Source: Deltaproteobacteria bacterium (GTDB lineage: Bacteria > Desulfobacterota > DSM-4660 > Desulfatiglandales > B25-G16). From it: a DNA stretch of 15,277 nt. This document shows positions 12,451 to 15,277 of the stretch, piece after piece. The stretch covers positions 1-15,277 of the forward strand of contig JAGYMO010000374.1 in assembly GCA_018400255.1 (NCBI GenBank). The letters are read 5' to 3'. Position numbers and translations under genes: made by a program. Every line of letters starts with the position of its first letter. Within the stretch, counting starts at the first letter, position 1. Below the pieces are notes generated by a model. The model searched no databases, was not told where the DNA came from, and saw nothing but the letters and a program-made list of their open reading frames with translations.

Positions 12451-14154
12451 GTGGAAGACGAGAGAGAAGTAATGGATGTAGATGTACTCTTTGTAGGTGG
12501 TGGTGTAGCCTCTCTTAGCGGCGCTCTTCACCTATCACATTTAATTCAGGAACATAACAAAAAGGTTGAGGAAAGTGGAGAGGGGAAAAAACTTGACGAA
12601 ATCATGATCGCCCTTCTCGAAAAGGGACTCAGCGTAGGCTCCCATAATATATCTGGTGCAATTATGGATCCAACCGCCCTTAAGGAACTTGTGCCAGATT
12701 TTTTAGAAAAAGGTGCACCTGTCGAAGCGGCAGTTACCGGAGAGGAGGTCTGCCTGCTAACCAAGAAAGGTCGCATCAAATCACCCATCACACCGCCCCC
12801 CTTAAATAATCACGGCAATTATATAGTTTCACTATCTAAAATCACAGAATGGCTGGGCCAGCTCGTTGATGAAAGCGGTGTTGATATATTTCCAGGCTTT
12901 GCAGGAACGGAAATACTTTATGAAAATAATAAAATAATAGGAATAAGGACTGGCGATAAGGGTATTGACCCCGAGGGAAATAAAAAGGCAAATTTTGAAC
13001 CGGGAATCGACCTTCATGCTAAGGTTACGGTATTCGGAGAGGGTACGAGGGGAAGCCTCACCAAAACATTGATACAAAAATTTGGCCTGGATGAAGGGAA
13101 AAACCCGCAGACCTATGTTGCAGGGGTTAAAGAGGTCTGGGAAATACCAGATGGAAATTTCAAAGAGGGCAAGATTGTCCATACTATGGGATATCCCCTC
13201 AAAAGCAACACCTATGGCGGTGGATTTATCTATAGCATGAAAAATAATATGGTTTCCGTGGGCTTGCTAACGGGACTGGATGGCGAAGACCCTTTTCTCG
13301 ACCCGCATCTTGAATTTCAAAAATTTAAACTCCACCCTTTTGTTGCAGAGATACTAAAAGATGGAAAATTAGTTCAATATGGTGCAAAAACTGCTCCAGT
13401 AGGTGGTTATTTCTCAATACCAAAACTCGTGGTAGATGGCGGGCTTATCATAGGCGACTCGGCAAGCCTTTTCATAAGCCAAAAGATAAAAGGAATACAT
13501 GTCGCCATGAAATCGGGGATACTTGCTGCCGAAACAATATTTAACGCCCTTCTAAAAGATGATTGTTCTATTAGCGAACTTGAGCAATACGAAAAATCCT
13601 TATACGACAGCTATATAGGCAAAGAGCTTCATAAGGTTAGAAATTTTCACCAAGGCTTTCAAAAAGGACTATGGATGGGCCTTATTAAAGCAGGATTTCA
13701 ATATGTACTTGGCGGCAGAATCCTTAAAGGGCGATTATCTGCAGAGGCCGATTTTCTTCATCAAAAAAAGGTTATTGATTACTATGGCACTGATTCGCCT
13801 ACCGATGAACAGAAGGGTAAAATTAAATTTGATGGAACAGCTACCTATGATAAAGAATCAGATGTTTACTACTCAGGAACCATTCATGAGGAACAACAGC
13901 CGGCACATCTCAAAATACTTGACCTGGATATATGCTACACAAAATGTAAAGAGGAATATCAAAATCCTTGCCTGAGTTTCTGTCCAGCCAATGTATATGA
14001 AATGGAAATTGATGAGAAAACAGGCAATCCTTCTATGAAGCTAAATTTCTCCAATTGTGTCCATTGCAAGACATGTGATATCAAAGACCCCTATGAAAAT
14101 ATTGTATGGACTGCCCCGGAAGGAGGCGGAGGGCCGAAGTATTCTTTAGTATAA
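12451..14154 (+). CDS. Electron transfer flavoprotein:quinone oxidoreductase (ETF-QO) with C-terminal ferredoxin-like domain
   Basis: A 567-residue membrane-associated flavoprotein that passes electrons from reduced ETF to the quinone pool. N-terminal FAD-binding: DVLFVGGGVASLSGALHLSH, then LLEKGLSVGSHNISGAIMDP. The quinone/FAD core contains YGGGFIYSMKNNMVSVGLLTGLD and GLIIGDSASLFISQKIKGIHVAMKSG. The C-terminal 4Fe-4S part has Cys511 in FCPANVYE and Cys536, 539 and 542 in NCVHCKTCDIKDP, ending with the family signature PEGGGGPKYSLV. Extra cysteines (about 495, 499 and 507) precede the cluster; their role is unknown. GTG 12451 has AGGAGG 8 bases upstream; an in-frame ATG eight codons in is a weaker alternative. 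It lies upstream of a GlcD-like oxidase in the same direction with a hairpin and a new promoter between. Length and domain order are those of the family (FixC-like proteins lack the full tail). Confidence 0.93.
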   Translation: MEDEREVMDVDVLFVGGGVASLSGALHLSHLIQEHNKKVEESGEGKKLDEIMIALLEKGLSVGSHNISGAIMDPTALKELVPDFLEKGAPVEAAVTGEEVCLLTKKGRIKSPITPPPLNNHGNYIVSLSKITEWLGQLVDESGVDIFPGFAGTEILYENNKIIGIRTGDKGIDPEGNKKANFEPGIDLHAKVTVFGEGTRGSLTKTLIQKFGLDEGKNPQTYVAGVKEVWEIPDGNFKEGKIVHTMGYPLKSNTYGGGFIYSMKNNMVSVGLLTGLDGEDPFLDPHLEFQKFKLHPFVAEILKDGKLVQYGAKTAPVGGYFSIPKLVVDGGLIIGDSASLFISQKIKGIHVAMKSGILAAETIFNALLKDDCSISELEQYEKSLYDSYIGKELHKVRNFHQGFQKGLWMGLIKAGFQYVLGGRILKGRLSAEADFLHQKKVIDYYGTDSPTDEQKGKIKFDGTATYDKESDVYYSGTIHEEQQPAHLKILDLDICYTKCKEEYQNPCLSFCPANVYEMEIDEKTGNPSMKLNFSNCVHCKTCDIKDPYENIVWTAPEGGGGPKYSLV

Positions 14155-14192
14155 TGATTAGATGTTTTTAGACCTTAGATTAAAATCTTGAA

Positions 14193-14219
14193 AAAGCCTG
14201 ACCCTTTGGGCCAGGCTTT
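14193..14219 (+). terminator. Terminator-like hairpin after the ETF-QO gene
   Basis: AAAGCCTG and CCC pair with GGG and CAGGCTTT around a TTT loop with one A/C mismatch. It ends in TTTG without a long T-run, so efficiency is uncertain. It lies about 40 bases after the stop codon. Confidence 0.5.
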
Positions 14220-14282
14220 GCTGGTTTAGATGACAATGATCCATAAAAACCATAAAATCAGCGAACATATAATACTTTTGTC

Positions 14283-14312
14283 TTGACACCTTTTTGATTT
14301 CTTTACTATATA
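14283..14312 (+). promoter_or_regulatory. Promoter of the GlcD-like gene
   Basis: TTGACA (14283-14288), an 18-base spacer, and TATATA (14307-14312), about 60 bases before the ATG. A paired TAGCTA motif (AGCTAAAAAATAGCT) lies just after and may be an operator. Confidence 0.65.
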
Positions 14313-14373
14313 TTGTAGTTACATTATAGCTAAAAAATAGCTAGGTTAAATAATAAATTCTAAGGAGTTAAAA

Positions 14374-15277
14374 ATGGATATAGCGTTAGAAATTTCAAAA
14401 ATTGTTGGTAAAGAAAATGTTTTTTCCGACCTTGTTGAGCGAATGTCCTACTCGCGAGATCTATCAGTACATGAGGGGATACCAGATCTGGTAGTCTTTG
14501 CTAACACTACAGAGGAAATTTCAGATATTATGCGCCTTGCAAACCAGGAAAAAATACCTGTTACGGTTCAGGGCTCTGGTACAGCAACAACAGGGGCATC
14601 CCTTCCGGTAAAAGGCGGCATATTGCTCGATATACATACCATGAACACAATCCTTGAGATTAATAAAGAAAACTTCTACGCAAGGGTAGAACCGGGCGTT
14701 ATATGCAATCAGCTTAACATGGCTCTGAAAAAACAAAATCTCATGTTTCCCCCCAACCCCGGAAGCGAGGCTATAGCAACAATAGGCGGCATGATGTCTA
14801 CTAATTCTAGTGGCCACAGGGCGGTTAAGTATGGAACCGCCAAAGATTACGTTAAGGCCCTTAAGGTTGTTCTCGCTGATGGGACTGTCATTGAAACCGG
14901 ATTTAGAACACCTAAATCGTCCTTTGGTTATGACCTGAACCATATCTTCACCAGTTCAGAGGGCACCCTTGGGATCATGACAGAGATCACTGTTAAAATA
15001 CAGGTAATTCCAGAATACAATGCCCTTGCATTAGCTATTTTTCACGATGTTTTTGCAGCCGGAAAGGCTGTCACTGATATAATCGGCTCTGGTATTCAAC
15101 TGACTGCCTGCGAGGTAATGGATAAATATGCCCTCAAAGTAGTAGAAAAGGCAATAAACAAAGATATAAGCAAGATAGAGGCAATGCTGATAATAGAGGT
15201 AGACGGTGATAAAGAGTCAGTAGTCAAAAATATGGAAAGGATTGGTGAGATTTGCAAAAAACATGATGTCCAGGAAT
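14374..15277 (+). CDS. FAD-linked oxidase, GlcD-like (glycolate / D-lactate / 2-hydroxyacid dehydrogenase), incomplete at the window edge
   Basis: 301 codons are visible and the frame stays open to the end of the window. The PCMH-type FAD-binding domain is clear: PDLVVFANTTEEISDIMRLA, VQGSGTATTGASLPVKGGI, ARVEPGVICNQLN, FPPNPGSEAIATIGGM, SSGHRAVKYGTAKDYV, VVLADGTVIETG, and SSEGTLGIMTEITVKI. After that the FAD-oxidase C-terminal domain begins (AACEVMD-type region reads TACEVMDKYAL). The family oxidises 2-hydroxyacids (glycolate, D-lactate, 2-hydroxyglutarate) and donates electrons to quinone or ETF; the substrate cannot be fixed from sequence. ATG 14374 has AAGGAG 7-8 bases upstream. The upstream ETF-QO suggests that electrons reach quinone by way of ETF, and the nearby aminotransferase points to glycolate as one candidate substrate. 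Confidence 0.88.
   Translation, partial: MDIALEISKIVGKENVFSDLVERMSYSRDLSVHEGIPDLVVFANTTEEISDIMRLANQEKIPVTVQGSGTATTGASLPVKGGILLDIHTMNTILEINKENFYARVEPGVICNQLNMALKKQNLMFPPNPGSEAIATIGGMMSTNSSGHRAVKYGTAKDYVKALKVVLADGTVIETGFRTPKSSFGYDLNHIFTSSEGTLGIMTEITVKIQVIPEYNALALAIFHDVFAAGKAVTDIIGSGIQLTACEVMDKYALKVVEKAINKDISKIEAMLIIEVDGDKESVVKNMERIGEICKKHDVQE

Noticed and set aside
14521..14943. 140-residue minus-strand open frame
   Set aside because: It is the antisense shadow of the GlcD-like gene, which shows the full FAD-binding signature on the plus strand.

Overview
This window holds an integron cassette array (about 1-10050) joined to an ordinary chromosomal segment with metabolic genes (about 10050-15277). 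The DNA is moderately AT-rich. The right side encodes an electron-transfer-flavoprotein:quinone oxidoreductase with a ferredoxin-like tail, a glyoxylate-type aminotransferase, nucleoside diphosphate kinase and the start of a GlcD-like flavoprotein. This fits a respiring, probably uncultured Gram-negative-type bacterium. The integrase remnants look like integron integrases with an extra N-terminal domain, which I associate with uncultured environmental lineages such as Planctomycetota. The taxonomic placement is a weak inference.

Array layout: every cassette gene is on the minus strand and reads leftward. Reading right to left: a decayed integrase head (copy 3, 9666-10051); a BrnT-like toxin with a CopG-family antitoxin; hicB, a frameshifted hicA and a large Type IIG-like restriction-modification gene broken by one in-frame TGA; a cupin; a second head module (copy 2, 4180-4638); a membrane protein overlapping a 48-residue proline-rich microprotein; a membrane-anchored coiled-coil protein; a third head module (copy 1, 2213-2632); a P-loop ATPase; and a hypothetical HEPN-like helical protein. 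attC-like sites lie after the genes, often overlapping their stop codons. For four cassettes the box at the cassette start is the reverse complement, or nearly so, of the R'' box at the end of the same cassette. That is the expected signature of cassettes inserted by an integron integrase. The array continues past the left edge.

The most unusual feature is that the integron head occurs three times in one orientation. Each copy has a rightward-reading decayed 5' fragment of the integrase gene, a leftward promoter resembling Pc (TTGACA/TTTACA, 16-base spacer, TCTAAT or TATAGC), and an attI-like end. Homology among the copies stops at the AAC/GTT recombination triplet, after which different cassettes follow. 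Each copy heads its own small array, so these may act as repeated promoter modules. No intact integrase is visible, so the array looks immobile unless an integrase acts in trans.

Chromosomal side: the aminotransferase, the ETF:quinone oxidoreductase and the GlcD-like FAD oxidase together suggest oxidation of a 2-hydroxyacid such as glycolate, with electrons passed to quinone and glyoxylate transaminated. Nucleoside diphosphate kinase sits between them on the opposite strand.
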